DNA of 64,000 nucleotides from Gemmatimonadota bacterium (GCA_021298395.1 JAJTFH010000001.1:1-64000); one strand, 5' to 3'. Shown: positions 28,328-38,777, numbered from the stretch's first letter. The notes: generated by a model not told the origin, from the letters alone. A program made the numbers and translations.

Positions 28328-29503
28328 GTGTTCGACGCGCCCGGCAGCTCGCCGGACCAGGCCTTCGGCGTCGGCGAGCTCACCACGCTCGTCAAGCAGG
28401 CGCTCGAGGGGGGATTCCCCCCGCTCTGGGTGAAGGGGGAGGTCTCCGGGTTCAAGCGGCACACCAATGGGCACTGGTACTTCTCCCTCAAGGACGCCAC
28501 GGGGCAGCTGCCCTGCGTGGTCTGGGCGCGCGAGACGCGCCGGATCCCCGCCCCCCCCGACGAGGGGATGGCGGTCTTCGCGCGCGGGCAGCTCACCGTC
28601 TATCCAGCGCAGGGGAAGCTGCAGTTCATGGTCGACGCCCTCGAAGCCGAGGGGGAAGGGCTCTGGAAGAAGGCGTTCGACGCACTCAAGGCGACGCTCG
28701 ACGCCGAGGGGCTCACCGATCCGGCACGGAAGCGGCGCCTGCCGCGCTTCCCGCGCACGGTGGCGGTGATCACGAGTCTCGATGGTGCGGCGCGACGGGA
28801 TATCGAGGCGGTGATCCGTCGGCGCCACCCCGGGGTGCATCTCGTGCTCATCGGGGCGGTGGTGCAGGGGGAGGGGGCGCCGGCCTCCCTCGTCGCGGCG
28901 CTCGATCGCCTCGCGCGCTGGGGTGGTGCCGACGTCGCGATCATCGGTCGCGGTGGGGGCTCGCGCGAGGATCTCTGGTGCTTCAACGACGAGTCGGTCG
29001 CGCGCGCCATCGCCGCGTCCCCCGTCCCGATCATCTCCGCGGTGGGGCATGAGATCGACGTGACGATCGCCGATCTCGTGGCCGACCTGCGAGCTGCGAC
29101 GCCGTCAGTGGCCGCGGAGCACGCGGTGCCGATCCTCGCCGAGGTGCAGGAGCAGCTCCGGCGACTCGGCGGACGCCTGGCCGACGCCCTCGAGGATCGC
29201 GTGGTGGCGGAGCGCCGGGCGCTGACCACCCAGCTGGAACGCTTCACCCTGCGGGCCACCCGCATGGTCGAGCGGCGCCGCGCCCGCGTACAGCAGGTCG
29301 CGGGGCGGCTCGAGGCCCTCTCCCCGGTGGCGACCCTCGCGCGCGGGTTCACCATCGCACGGGACGCCGAGGGTCGGGCCCTCGCCACCCGGTCGGCCTT
29401 CGCCGTCGGTGCTACATTCGACCTATTGGTGCAGGACGGGCGCGTGCGCGCCCGGACCGAATCCGTCCACGACGACGCCCCGCATCTCCCCTCTCGCGCA
29501 TGA
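28328..29503 (+). CDS. xseA: Exodeoxyribonuclease VII large subunit
   Basis: FGVGELTTLVKQALEGGFPPLWVKGEVSGFKRHTNGHWYFSLKD, GRGGGSREDLWCFNDE, SAVGHEIDVTIADLVADLRAATPSVAAE. Confidence 0.95.
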   Translation: MFDAPGSSPDQAFGVGELTTLVKQALEGGFPPLWVKGEVSGFKRHTNGHWYFSLKDATGQLPCVVWARETRRIPAPPDEGMAVFARGQLTVYPAQGKLQFMVDALEAEGEGLWKKAFDALKATLDAEGLTDPARKRRLPRFPRTVAVITSLDGAARRDIEAVIRRRHPGVHLVLIGAVVQGEGAPASLVAALDRLARWGGADVAIIGRGGGSREDLWCFNDESVARAIAASPVPIISAVGHEIDVTIADLVADLRAATPSVAAEHAVPILAEVQEQLRRLGGRLADALEDRVVAERRALTTQLERFTLRATRMVERRRARVQQVAGRLEALSPVATLARGFTIARDAEGRALATRSAFAVGATFDLLVQDGRVRARTESVHDDAPHLPSRA

Positions 29504-29709
29504 GCTTCGAGCAGACCCTCGCCCGGTTGGAGCAGATCGCCTCCTCCCTCGACCGCGATGACCTCCCGCTGGAGGAGGCGTTGCGTCTCTTCGAGGAGGG
29601 GATCGCCAAGCTCCGCGAGGCGAACGCCGCCCTCGGTGAGGCGGAGGGGAAGGTCCAGCGGTTGATCGAAGGGGCGTCAGGGGTCTTCGCGTTGGAGGAG
29701 GAGTCGTGA
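29500..29709 (+). CDS. xseB: Exodeoxyribonuclease VII small subunit
   Basis: MSFEQTLARLEQIASSLDRDDLPLEEALRLFEEGIAKL. Confidence 0.95.
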   Translation: MSFEQTLARLEQIASSLDRDDLPLEEALRLFEEGIAKLREANAALGEAEGKVQRLIEGASGVFALEEES

Positions 29710-30608
29710 CGGAGCCCGTCGTCGCCCCGGTCGATTTCGGCGCCGACCGCACCACAGTGGGGCGCGCGCTCGAGGCCCTCATGGTCCGCACCCTCGATGG
29801 GCGCGACGGGGTCGTCTACGAGGCGATCCGCTACGCACTCGAGGGGGAAGGGAAACGGCTCCGGGCGATCCTCGTGATGAGCGCGTACCGCGCCGCCGGG
29901 GGCCGGGGCGATGCCAGCCATCTCGCGGCCGCGGTGGAGGTGGTGCATGCCTACTCCCTCGTCCACGACGACCTCCCCTGCATGGACGATGACGACATGC
30001 GTCGTGGGCGCCCGACCGTGCATGTGGTGCACGGCGTCGGCGCGGCGACGGCAGCGGGGATGGCGATGGTCCCCCTCGCCGCGCGCGCGGCGTACGAGGC
30101 GGCGATCGGCCTCGGGCTCACGCCAGAGGAATCGCTCGCCATCGTGCATGTGCTGATGCGTGCCTCAGGGGCCGGCGGGATGATCGGGGGCCAACTGCTC
30201 GACCTCGAGGCCGAGGGGAAGTCGCTCTCGCTCGAGGAGCTCGAGCGGATCCACCGGCTCAAGACGGGCGCGCTGATCGAGGCCGCGATGCGGATCGGTG
30301 GGCTCGCGGCGCGCGCTCCCGAGGGGCTCCTCGAGGCCTTCGGGACCTACGGCGCCTCGATCGGGCTCGCCTTCCAGATCGCCGATGATGTGCTCGATAT
30401 CACCGCGACCACCGACCAGCTCGGGAAGACGGCGGGGAAGGACGTCGAGTACCGGAAGAGCACCTATCCCGCCCTCCTCGGCGTCGCGGGAGCGAAGTCC
30501 CGCGCCGAGGCGTTGGTCCAAGAGGCCTGTCAGGGGCTCCAGGCGCATGGCGCGCTGACCCCTGAGCTCGATTTCCTCGCGCGGTTCGTCGTCGCGCGGC
30601 GTTCCTGA
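29706..30608 (+). CDS. ispA: Polyprenyl synthetase (farnesyl/geranylgeranyl diphosphate synthase type)
   Basis: EGKRLRAILVMSAYRAAGG, VHDDLPCMDDDDMRRGRPTVH, FQIADDVLDI. Confidence 0.92.
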   Translation: MTEPVVAPVDFGADRTTVGRALEALMVRTLDGRDGVVYEAIRYALEGEGKRLRAILVMSAYRAAGGRGDASHLAAAVEVVHAYSLVHDDLPCMDDDDMRRGRPTVHVVHGVGAATAAGMAMVPLAARAAYEAAIGLGLTPEESLAIVHVLMRASGAGGMIGGQLLDLEAEGKSLSLEELERIHRLKTGALIEAAMRIGGLAARAPEGLLEAFGTYGASIGLAFQIADDVLDITATTDQLGKTAGKDVEYRKSTYPALLGVAGAKSRAEALVQEACQGLQAHGALTPELDFLARFVVARRS

Positions 30609-30648
30609 TGTCATCTTTCGGGTTCCCCATCCTCACCCGTCGTCGCTC

Positions 30649-32541
30649 ATGACCCTTCTCGACCGTATCCAGCGTCCTGCGGACCTGCGCACCCTCTCCT
30701 CGGCGGAGCTCACGCAGCTCGCGCAGGAGGTCCGTGACTTCCTCATCGAGACCTGCTCCGTCACCGGCGGGCACATCGGCGCCGGCCTTGGCGTCGTCGA
30801 GCTCACGATCGCGCTGCATCAGGCGTTCGATACCCCGCGGGATCAGCTCGTCTGGGACGTCGGGCACCAAGGCTATCCGCACAAGGTGCTGACGGGGCGC
30901 AAGGACCAGATGCACACGCTGCGCCAGGAAGGAGGGATCTCGGGCTTCCTCAAGCGGACCGAGAGCCCGTACGACACCTTCGGGGCGGGGCATGCCGCGA
31001 CCTCGATCTCGGCGGCGCTCGGGATGGCGGCGGGGCGCGATCTGCGCGGTGAGGACTTCAAGGTCGTCGCCATCATCGGCGATGGGTCGCTGGGGTCGGG
31101 GCTCGCCTATGAGGCGCTCAACAACGCCGGCGCGATGGACCGCGACTTCATCGTCGTGCTCAACGACAACGAGATGAGCATCGCGCCGAACGTCGGGGCG
31201 ATGCACAAGTACCTGACCTCGGTACAGCGCAACCCGATCTACAACCGCTTGCGGAGTGCGATCGGCGATTGGGCCGATCATGCCTCGGGCGTGTTCAAGG
31301 ATGCCGGGACGATCGTCCGGAAGTGGGAGGAGTCGGTGAAGGCCTTCCTCACCCCGGGGGTGCTCTTCGAGGAGCTCGGCTTCCGCTACTTCGGGCCGAT
31401 CGATGGGCACGACATCGAGCAGATGGCGGTGACTTTCGAGTCGGTGAAGCAGTTCAAGGGGCCGCGGCTCGTCCATGTGATCACCCAGAAGGGGAAGGGA
31501 TTCCCGGCGGGTGAGCATGGGGAGAAGTGGCATGCGCTCCCGCCCGGCCACGATCCGGCGACGGGGAAGCAGCGCACCGTCTCGACCGCGAACCCGAACT
31601 ACACTGCGGTCTTCGGCGCCGCGCTCACCGAGCTGATGCGTGAGGATCCCGCACTCGTCGCGATCACCGCGGCGATGCCGGGGGGCACGGGGATCGGGAC
31701 GGTGCAGAAGGCGCACCCGACACGGACCTTCGATGTGGGGATCGCCGAGGGGCATGGGGTGACCTTCGCCGCGGGACTCGCGACGCAGGGGGCCAAGCCG
31801 GTCGTCGCGATCTATTCGACCTTCCTGCAGCGCGGCTACGACAACATCGTGCATGATGTGGCGATCCAGTCGCTCCCAGTGATCTTCGCGATGGACCGCG
31901 CGGGACTCGTCGGCGAGGATGGGGAGACGCATGCCGGGCTCTACGACATCGCGTACATGCTCGCGGTGCCGAACATGACCGTGACCGCGCCGAAGGATGG
32001 GGCCGAGTTGGTGGGGCTCCTCCGTTCGGCGATGGCGCATCAGAGCGGCCCCTTCGCGGTGCGGTATCCGCGTGATGTGGCCCCGGATCTCGTGCCCGCG
32101 GCGGCGCAGATCCCGGCGGTGCCGCATGGCACCTGGGAGGTCCTGCGGAAGGGGGAGCGTGTGGCGATCCTCGCCGTGGGGACGATGGTGCACGAGTCGC
32201 TCAAGGCGGCGGCGGCGCTTGCGGCCGATGGGATCGACGTCACCGTGGTCAACTGCCGCTATCTCAAGCCGTACGACGAGACGACGCTCGCGGCGATCCT
32301 CGCGACGCACGATCGTCTCCTCGTGGTCGAGGAGGGGACCGTGGTGAATGGCTTCGGCGCCTTCATGGCGTCGGTGGTCGCCAAGCACGACGCCGACGTG
32401 CGCGTGCACACGCTCGGGGTCCCCGATCGGATCATCTATGCGGCGTCGCGGGCGAAGCAGCTCGCGCAGAGCGGGATCGATGCGGCGGGGATCGCGCGAG
32501 CGGTGCGGGCGTTGCGCGAGTCCGAGGCGCTCGCCGGGTGA
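30649..32541 (+). CDS. dxs: 1-deoxy-D-xylulose-5-phosphate synthase
   Basis: VWDVGHQGYPHKVLTGRKDQM, GAGHAATSISAALGMA, GDGSLGSGLAYEALNNAG, MDRAGLVGEDGETHAGLYDIAYM. Confidence 0.95.
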   Translation: MTLLDRIQRPADLRTLSSAELTQLAQEVRDFLIETCSVTGGHIGAGLGVVELTIALHQAFDTPRDQLVWDVGHQGYPHKVLTGRKDQMHTLRQEGGISGFLKRTESPYDTFGAGHAATSISAALGMAAGRDLRGEDFKVVAIIGDGSLGSGLAYEALNNAGAMDRDFIVVLNDNEMSIAPNVGAMHKYLTSVQRNPIYNRLRSAIGDWADHASGVFKDAGTIVRKWEESVKAFLTPGVLFEELGFRYFGPIDGHDIEQMAVTFESVKQFKGPRLVHVITQKGKGFPAGEHGEKWHALPPGHDPATGKQRTVSTANPNYTAVFGAALTELMREDPALVAITAAMPGGTGIGTVQKAHPTRTFDVGIAEGHGVTFAAGLATQGAKPVVAIYSTFLQRGYDNIVHDVAIQSLPVIFAMDRAGLVGEDGETHAGLYDIAYMLAVPNMTVTAPKDGAELVGLLRSAMAHQSGPFAVRYPRDVAPDLVPAAAQIPAVPHGTWEVLRKGERVAILAVGTMVHESLKAAAALAADGIDVTVVNCRYLKPYDETTLAAILATHDRLLVVEEGTVVNGFGAFMASVVAKHDADVRVHTLGVPDRIIYAASRAKQLAQSGIDAAGIARAVRALRESEALAG

Positions 32542-33404
32542 CCCAGCGGCTCGGTGTCGTCGGGCACCTCGGCTATGAGGGGCTGACCGAGGTCCTAGCG
32601 CTCCTGCAGCGCGAGGCGCCGCGCCATGGCTTCACGCTGCGGTACGAAGCGGCGCTGCGTGAGTCGCTCGGGGCGGGGGAGCTGCTCTCGAGTCCCGATG
32701 AGATCGATGCGCTCCTCGCCCTCGGGGGCGATGGGACGCTGCTGCGTAGCGCCCGTTTCCTCGATGGGGCCTCGGTCCCGATCTTCGGGGTCAATCTCGG
32801 GAAGCTCGGCTTCCTGACGACGTGCAGCCATGAACAGTTCGGGGCGGCCTTCGCCGCCTTCGCCGCCGGCGATTACCAGATCCAGTCGCGGTTGACGCTC
32901 GAGGCCTCCACGCGCTCGGCGGCCGGTGCCGTCGGCGTCCAGCTCCGCGCGCTCAACGATGTGGTCGTGCACAAGGGGGGGGTCGCGCGGGTGCTCCGCA
33001 TGCGCGTCTTCGCGGACGATGAGCTCGTGGGGGCATTCGCCGCCGATGGCGTGGTGATCGCGACCCCGACGGGGTCGACGGCGTATTCGCTCTCCGCGAG
33101 CGGTCCGATCGTGGTCCCATCGCTCGAATCGCTCGTCATCACGCCAGTGGCTCCGCACACGCTGGCGCTCCGCCCGACGATCCTCCCGCCGGAGACGGTG
33201 CTGCGCATCGAGGTCGATGAGCTCCCCGAGGAGGTCCTCGTGACCGCCGATGGACAGGTGGGGACCTCGCTCGGCGCGGGGCAGCACCTCATCGTTCGGC
33301 GCAGCGCCGCGCCGGTGCACCTCGTGACCCTCTCCGGCGATTCGTTCTTCAGTCGCCTCCGGCAGAAGCTCGGCTGGGGCGGCCTCGCGGACCGCGACGG
33401 ATGA
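32538..33404 (+). CDS. nadK: NAD kinase
   Basis: LLALGGDGTLLRSARFL, GVNLGKLGFLTT, LNDVVVHKGGVARVL, ATPTGSTAYSLSASGPIVVP. Confidence 0.96.
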   Translation: MTQRLGVVGHLGYEGLTEVLALLQREAPRHGFTLRYEAALRESLGAGELLSSPDEIDALLALGGDGTLLRSARFLDGASVPIFGVNLGKLGFLTTCSHEQFGAAFAAFAAGDYQIQSRLTLEASTRSAAGAVGVQLRALNDVVVHKGGVARVLRMRVFADDELVGAFAADGVVIATPTGSTAYSLSASGPIVVPSLESLVITPVAPHTLALRPTILPPETVLRIEVDELPEEVLVTADGQVGTSLGAGQHLIVRRSAAPVHLVTLSGDSFFSRLRQKLGWGGLADRDG

Positions 33405-33471
33405 GCTCGATGGCCACGCATCGCGCGGTCGTGATGCGATCGCCGCGGTCTCGTCGATCTACGCTCCCGTC

Positions 33472-35223
33472 ATGCTGACCGAACTCCGAATCAAGCACCT
33501 CGCCATCATCGACGCGGTGACCCTCGCGCTCGCGCCGGGGTTCAACGTGCTCACCGGTGAGACGGGGGCGGGGAAGTCGATCATCGTCGGGGCGCTCGGG
33601 CTCTTGATCGGTGAGCGTGCCTCAGCGGATCTCGTCCGCACGGGGGCGGAGAAGGCGACCGTGGAAGGGGTGTTCGATGTGAGTGGTCGTGACGCCCTGA
33701 TCCGCGACCTCGACCAACGTGGGATCGACTGCGACGGGACGTTGATCCTCAAGCGTGAGGTCGCGGCGGCCGGCGGTCGGGCACGCGCCTGGGTGAATGG
33801 CTCTCCGGTGACCGCGTCGGTCCTCGCGGAGATCGGACGCACGCTGGTGAACGTCCATGGGCAGCACGAGGCGCAGGTGTTGCTCGGTGCGGATGTCCAG
33901 CTCGAGATCCTCGATGCCTTCGGCGGGGCGTCGGCGGCGCGAGCGGCCACCGCCGAGGCGTTCGAGGCCCTCGCGGCGGCGGAGTCGGCGATCACCGAAC
34001 TCTCGTCGCGGCGGGCTGCGGCACAGCAGCGCGCCGATTGGCTGGCGCATGTGGTGAAGGAGATCGGGGAGGCGACGCTCCAGGATGGGGAAGAGACCCG
34101 TCTCGATGACGAGGCGCGCCGACTCACGCACGCCGAGGAACTGCAGGGGTTGATCGGGGAGCTGACCGAGACGCTCGAAGGGGAGGAGGGGGTCTTGCCA
34201 CGCCTCGGGCATCTCCAGCGCCCGCTGGCCTCGCTCCAACGGATCGACCCCTCGACGGCGCGGCTCCAGGAGCTCTTCGATGCGGCGTGGTATGCGCTCG
34301 AGGAGCTCGCGCGCGCCGCGCAGGCCTACGCCGATGGTGTGGAGCATGACCCGGCTCGCCTCGACGAGGTGGAGCGTCGGCGCGAGCTGATCTTCCGGTT
34401 GAGCAAGAAGTACGGTGGTTCGATCGCGGCGGTGCTGCAGATGGGGCGCGAATCCGCAGCGGAGCTCGATCTCCTCGATACCGCCGGGCTCGATCTGCGC
34501 ACGCTCGAGGCGCAGCGTGTGGCGGCGGTCACGCGCTATCGCGAGGTGGCTGCCGTGCTCTCCAAGGCGCGGGGCAAGGCGGCGCAGGCGCTCGCCGCCG
34601 CGGTGGATGCGCGGCTCCCGGAGCTCGGGATGCCCGATGGGCATCTCTTCGTGGAGCTCCTCCCGCAGGAGGCCCCGAGCGCGACGGGAGTGGAACGCGT
34701 GGAGTTCCGCGTGGCACTCAATCTCGGGCACGAGGCGCGCCCCCTCGCACGGGTGGCGTCGGGTGGGGAGCTCGCGCGTGTGATGTTGGCCCTCAAGACG
34801 ATCCTCGCCCGCCTCGACGGGGTGCCGACCCTGATCTTCGATGAGGTCGATGCCGGGATCGGCGGTCGCACCGGGCTCATGGTCGGGGATGCGATGCGGG
34901 ATGTCGCCGCGCACCATCAGGTGTTCGCCATCACCCATCTCCCGCAGATCGCGGCGCGCGCGCATCATCACATCGTGGTGAGCAAGGGGGCGCGGGGTGG
35001 GGTGACGACGTCCGATGTGCTGGTCGTCACCGACGAGGCGCGGGTCGACGAGATCGCGCGGATGTTGGGCGGGAGCACCGAGAGTGCGACGAGTCGCGAG
35101 CATGCCCGCGAACTGCTGGAGACGGCGCAGCGATCACGCAGTGCGAGGAGGCGCTCGGGGTCGGCACCGCCGGCGAGCGCTGATGGGCCCGCGCCCGCTC
35201 AGCGCGCGCGGAAACGCGGATAG
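33472..35223 (+). CDS. recN: DNA repair protein RecN
   Basis: MLTELRIKHLAIIDAVTLALAPGFNVLTGETGAGKSIIVGALGLLIGERAS; ASGGELARVMLALKTIL; IFDEVDAGIGGRTGLMVGD. Confidence 0.96.
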   Translation: MLTELRIKHLAIIDAVTLALAPGFNVLTGETGAGKSIIVGALGLLIGERASADLVRTGAEKATVEGVFDVSGRDALIRDLDQRGIDCDGTLILKREVAAAGGRARAWVNGSPVTASVLAEIGRTLVNVHGQHEAQVLLGADVQLEILDAFGGASAARAATAEAFEALAAAESAITELSSRRAAAQQRADWLAHVVKEIGEATLQDGEETRLDDEARRLTHAEELQGLIGELTETLEGEEGVLPRLGHLQRPLASLQRIDPSTARLQELFDAAWYALEELARAAQAYADGVEHDPARLDEVERRRELIFRLSKKYGGSIAAVLQMGRESAAELDLLDTAGLDLRTLEAQRVAAVTRYREVAAVLSKARGKAAQALAAAVDARLPELGMPDGHLFVELLPQEAPSATGVERVEFRVALNLGHEARPLARVASGGELARVMLALKTILARLDGVPTLIFDEVDAGIGGRTGLMVGDAMRDVAAHHQVFAITHLPQIAARAHHHIVVSKGARGGVTTSDVLVVTDEARVDEIARMLGGSTESATSREHARELLETAQRSRSARRRSGSAPPASADGPAPAQRARKRG

Positions 35224-36884
35224 ACTCGGAGGACGATCCGGTCTTCGAAGCGCTTGGGGACGATCCCCGCGCCACTCGCCAGGGACTGCAGATGGAGATA
35301 GCTGATCTCCCAGGCAATCCCGTCGCGTCCATGCGCACGAGCGGCGAGGGTGGAGTAGGTCGCGCCGAGCGCGGCACGATGCGATGAGGTCGCGGTGCGG
35401 GCATCGAGGAGCGCGGCATCCATCGGGAGCTGACCCGGGAGGAGATCCTCCACCGGTGCGCCCGCTGCGAGCGCATGCTGGTCCATCGTCGTGCGACGCC
35501 ACTGCCAGAGTGCGGTGAGCGCGATGTAGTCACTCACCTGCCACCGCGGCGCCACCTCGGCCTCGAGGGCCGAGCCCGGGCGCACGTCCGTGGGTCGGGT
35601 CCGCCACGCTTCGAGGAACTCCTGCGAGGCGAGCGAGGGCAATCGCAGGTCGCGCGCCACCGAGCCGATCCCTTGGGCGAATCCCACGTTCACCGTCGCC
35701 CAGAACCGCTCGTCCCAGACGAGGTCGGTGTGCGAACGCACCGTGACGGCGTGCATCCCCGTACCGGTAGCAAGGTCGATGAACCCATCGGGGTCATCCG
35801 GTGTCCCCGTCCCGATGCGTACGTCGAGCCCGATCGACTGCCGGATCCCGCGTGCCTCTGCCGTAAAGCGTCCGTTGTCGCCGCGTGCGACCCGGTCGAG
35901 CACCAAGATCTTCGCCCCCACATGCACGTCCCCGATCGCGGTGAGCGCGTTGTCGTTCAGGGCGCGCGCGCCGTACCCCCGTGAGGAGTCCGCGACGAGC
36001 GCGCTGAGATCGGCGGCGGTCAGCGGGGTCTGCGCCCCGAGCGGGAGCGTCGCGCCTGTGAGCGAGGTGATGCCATAGCGTGACATCGCCGTCGCCAGGG
36101 AATCGCTGCGCGCCTTGAGGGCGGAGTCGATCGCCGAGCCCGCCATCGGGACGTACGGCCGCCCGGCGGTGATGGTCGAGCCGTAGAGCTGCGAGAGTCC
36201 GGTCGCGAATTGCCCGGCGATCGCAGCGAGGGTCGCGACGCGCGAGAGCTCGGCCAAGATCGTGGGGCACTGCGCCGATGTCCCCGGGTTCGCCACGCAG
36301 GCATCGCGCCGGGCGATCAACGCCGCCGCCGCCGCGCTGTAGCGCCCGATCGCCGTCCCGTTCGCTACGGCGACACCGCTTCCGAGAGTGATCGGATTCA
36401 CCCCGACATTCGCCCGCCCACTATCGCCGCGCATGCGCAACAGTGCTTCGGCACGCGTGCGCACCAGCGTCGCGCGCACGCCGAGCGTGATCCGATCGGT
36501 GAGCCCGTATTCGAGTCCGACCGGCGTCACGAAGAGGCGTTGGCGCACATCGAGGCGCGGCGACCCCAACGTGCTTGGGAGTCCCGGCACGCCGAGCGCC
36601 CTCAGGGAGGCGTCGAGCGGTCCGAGCAACGAGAGGCGCACGGCGTTCAGAGAATCCCCGGTGAGCGGGGCTCCGAGCCCCTCGAGCGTGCCGTCGCGCC
36701 AGCGATCCCGCTGCACCGACGACTCCCCACCGACCGTCGCCCGGAAGGTGCGCCGAGGCAGGGTGACGGCGTCCTCGGTGGGGCCGAGGATCCGCTGCGC
36801 GTGCACCGAGGGCGCGCTGGCGAGGAGCGCGGCGAGGGTGACGGTGAGGCGCCGAATGGCGCGCGAGGTCCGAGGGAGGGGCAC
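35199..36884 (-). CDS. Secreted, probable outer-membrane beta-barrel protein of unknown function
   Basis: Signal peptide RRLTVTLAALLASAPSVHAQ; alternating amphipathic strands; C-terminal aromatic IVLRVYPRFRAR. Confidence 0.6.
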   Translation of the reverse strand: MPLPRTSRAIRRLTVTLAALLASAPSVHAQRILGPTEDAVTLPRRTFRATVGGESSVQRDRWRDGTLEGLGAPLTGDSLNAVRLSLLGPLDASLRALGVPGLPSTLGSPRLDVRQRLFVTPVGLEYGLTDRITLGVRATLVRTRAEALLRMRGDSGRANVGVNPITLGSGVAVANGTAIGRYSAAAAALIARRDACVANPGTSAQCPTILAELSRVATLAAIAGQFATGLSQLYGSTITAGRPYVPMAGSAIDSALKARSDSLATAMSRYGITSLTGATLPLGAQTPLTAADLSALVADSSRGYGARALNDNALTAIGDVHVGAKILVLDRVARGDNGRFTAEARGIRQSIGLDVRIGTGTPDDPDGFIDLATGTGMHAVTVRSHTDLVWDERFWATVNVGFAQGIGSVARDLRLPSLASQEFLEAWRTRPTDVRPGSALEAEVAPRWQVSDYIALTALWQWRRTTMDQHALAAGAPVEDLLPGQLPMDAALLDARTATSSHRAALGATYSTLAARAHGRDGIAWEISYLHLQSLASGAGIVPKRFEDRIVLRVYPRFRAR

Positions 36885-36906
36885 TGAGGATTAGTTTCTT
36901 GAGACC

Positions 36907-38733
36907 GTGTCCGAAGATAACCTCACCCCCTCTGCTACCGAGTCGACCCCCACCGGGGTCCCCGTGCCGACGATTCCCTGGCAGGTGACGGGGAACCACT
37001 GGCTCGCCCTCCCCTGCATCCACCCCGGCGATGCGTCGATCCACGCGGTGGGATTGCTGCACCGAGGGGCGCGCGCCGCCGTGGAGTTCGCCGGTCACGC
37101 CGACTTCGTGCAGGGGCAGGGCCCCGCGCTGGCGCGCCCGCGCCTCGTCGTCGACGGGGCGCCGGTGGCCCTCGGTTCCGGCCGGATCGCCTGGGAGCGA
37201 GCCCTCCAGTGGCTCCCGACCTTCACGGCGCAGGTCGGTGACCTCTTGGTGCGTGGGACGATCTTCGCGCCATTCGGCCAGGACGCCGACATGGCGGGGG
37301 CGGTCTATGCGATGGCGCTCGAGAATCGCGGGAGCGTGCCGCACTCCATCGACGTCGGACTCGAGGGGACGCTCGGCCATCGACAGATCCGCGTGCGGAC
37401 CCCCCGCCCAGCCGAGGATGCGCATCGCATCACGCGGTCGGCGCACGATGTGGTGCTCCTGGATGGGGCGGCGGTCCCCGGGCTCGTCGCACTTGCCGTC
37501 GCGGCTGATGGCGCGGCGGTGGTGCAGGTGGAAGAGGGAGAGACACCGACCTATGCCCTCACCCGCACGGTGACGCTCGCGCCTGGGGAGCGCGCGGAGG
37601 TCGCGTTCTATCTGGCGGCGGGCCCGGAGCGCGATGGGGCGGAGGCGACCTGTGCGGTGATGCGCCGACGTGGTTGGCGGCCCTTGCTCACCGCGACACG
37701 CGATGCGTTGCGGATGCTCGAGCAGTCGACCGGTGTGGAATCGCTCGATGCACTGATCACGCGCCATCTCTGCTTCGCCTACTTCTTCTCGGTCGGGCGC
37801 GCGCTGGACGACGCGCACTTCTACATCGTGCGGAGCCGGGCCCCGTGGTGCCCGTCCGGGATGACGATCCGCGATTGGGAGGCGCTCGCCTGGACGGTGC
37901 CCGCGGTGCAGCTCGCCGACGCGCCGCTCGCGCGCGAGTTGATCCTGCGGATGTGTGAGGTGCATGGCTACGCGCCGGGGCGTGGGGTCCACTACCTCGA
38001 CGGCACCCTCTTCGAGCCTGGGTTCACCCTCGAGGGGGCGGCCTCGTACGCGGTAGCGGCGGAGCGCTATATCCGCGAGTCCGGCGATGATCAGATCGTC
38101 GAGGAAGGGGTGCTTGCCGATACGCTCTACCTCTCGCACGACGATCTCGTCGCGCGGCGCGATGCGCAGCATCCGCTCTATCGTACCGAGGTGACACTCG
38201 ATGGGCGTCCGACACCGTTGCCTTTCTCACTGCACGGCAACGCCGTCGTCGCCTTCGCGATGGACGCCTTCAAGAAGCTCCTCGACGAGGAGGGGGCGAA
38301 GGAGGTGCAGGATCCGGCCGCGATCCGCGCCGCGCTCCGTCGGCACTTCGTCACCGGTGGGGAGGGGAAGAGCACCTTCGCCGCCTCGGCCGATCTGCGT
38401 GGCGAGCGCACCCTCGATGACGACCCGGTGGGCTCGGCGCTCTGGCTCCCGCTCTGGGAGGCGATCGACCGGACGGATTCCACCTATCGCCGCACGGCGA
38501 AGCGGATCGGGGCCTCGGAGGCGCTGGCGGTGCAGATCGCGCGGCTCCTCGGGCCCGATGCCGGTGAGATGCTCGAGTGGGTGCGTCGGGCGCCGCTCGC
38601 GAATGGCTGGGCCGCCTCACGCACCGATGCGGATGGGCGGGCGCAGGTCGATGGGGGGGATGCGGCGCTGAGTGGTCTGCTCGCCGCGACCCTCTGGTTC
38701 GCGGTCCATGCGCACGGGGTGCGGCCGAATTAG
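36907..38733 (+). CDS. Six-hairpin glycosidase-like protein, function unknown
   Basis: Continuous 608-aa ORF; N-terminal beta-rich region then (alpha/alpha)-barrel-like region (CFAYFFSVGRALDD, RDWEALAWTVPAVQLAD, TLEGAASYAVAAERYI, AALSGLLAATLWF). Inferred, not searched. Confidence 0.5.
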   Translation: MSEDNLTPSATESTPTGVPVPTIPWQVTGNHWLALPCIHPGDASIHAVGLLHRGARAAVEFAGHADFVQGQGPALARPRLVVDGAPVALGSGRIAWERALQWLPTFTAQVGDLLVRGTIFAPFGQDADMAGAVYAMALENRGSVPHSIDVGLEGTLGHRQIRVRTPRPAEDAHRITRSAHDVVLLDGAAVPGLVALAVAADGAAVVQVEEGETPTYALTRTVTLAPGERAEVAFYLAAGPERDGAEATCAVMRRRGWRPLLTATRDALRMLEQSTGVESLDALITRHLCFAYFFSVGRALDDAHFYIVRSRAPWCPSGMTIRDWEALAWTVPAVQLADAPLARELILRMCEVHGYAPGRGVHYLDGTLFEPGFTLEGAASYAVAAERYIRESGDDQIVEEGVLADTLYLSHDDLVARRDAQHPLYRTEVTLDGRPTPLPFSLHGNAVVAFAMDAFKKLLDEEGAKEVQDPAAIRAALRRHFVTGGEGKSTFAASADLRGERTLDDDPVGSALWLPLWEAIDRTDSTYRRTAKRIGASEALAVQIARLLGPDAGEMLEWVRRAPLANGWAASRTDADGRAQVDGGDAALSGLLAATLWFAVHAHGVRPN

Positions 38734-38777
38734 CGCGAGGTGGTCGCGCGCGCCGATGCGCCTCGCGATGCTGACAG

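Noticed and set aside
30400-32409. 669-aa minus-strand ORF
   Set aside because: Antisense shadow of dxs.
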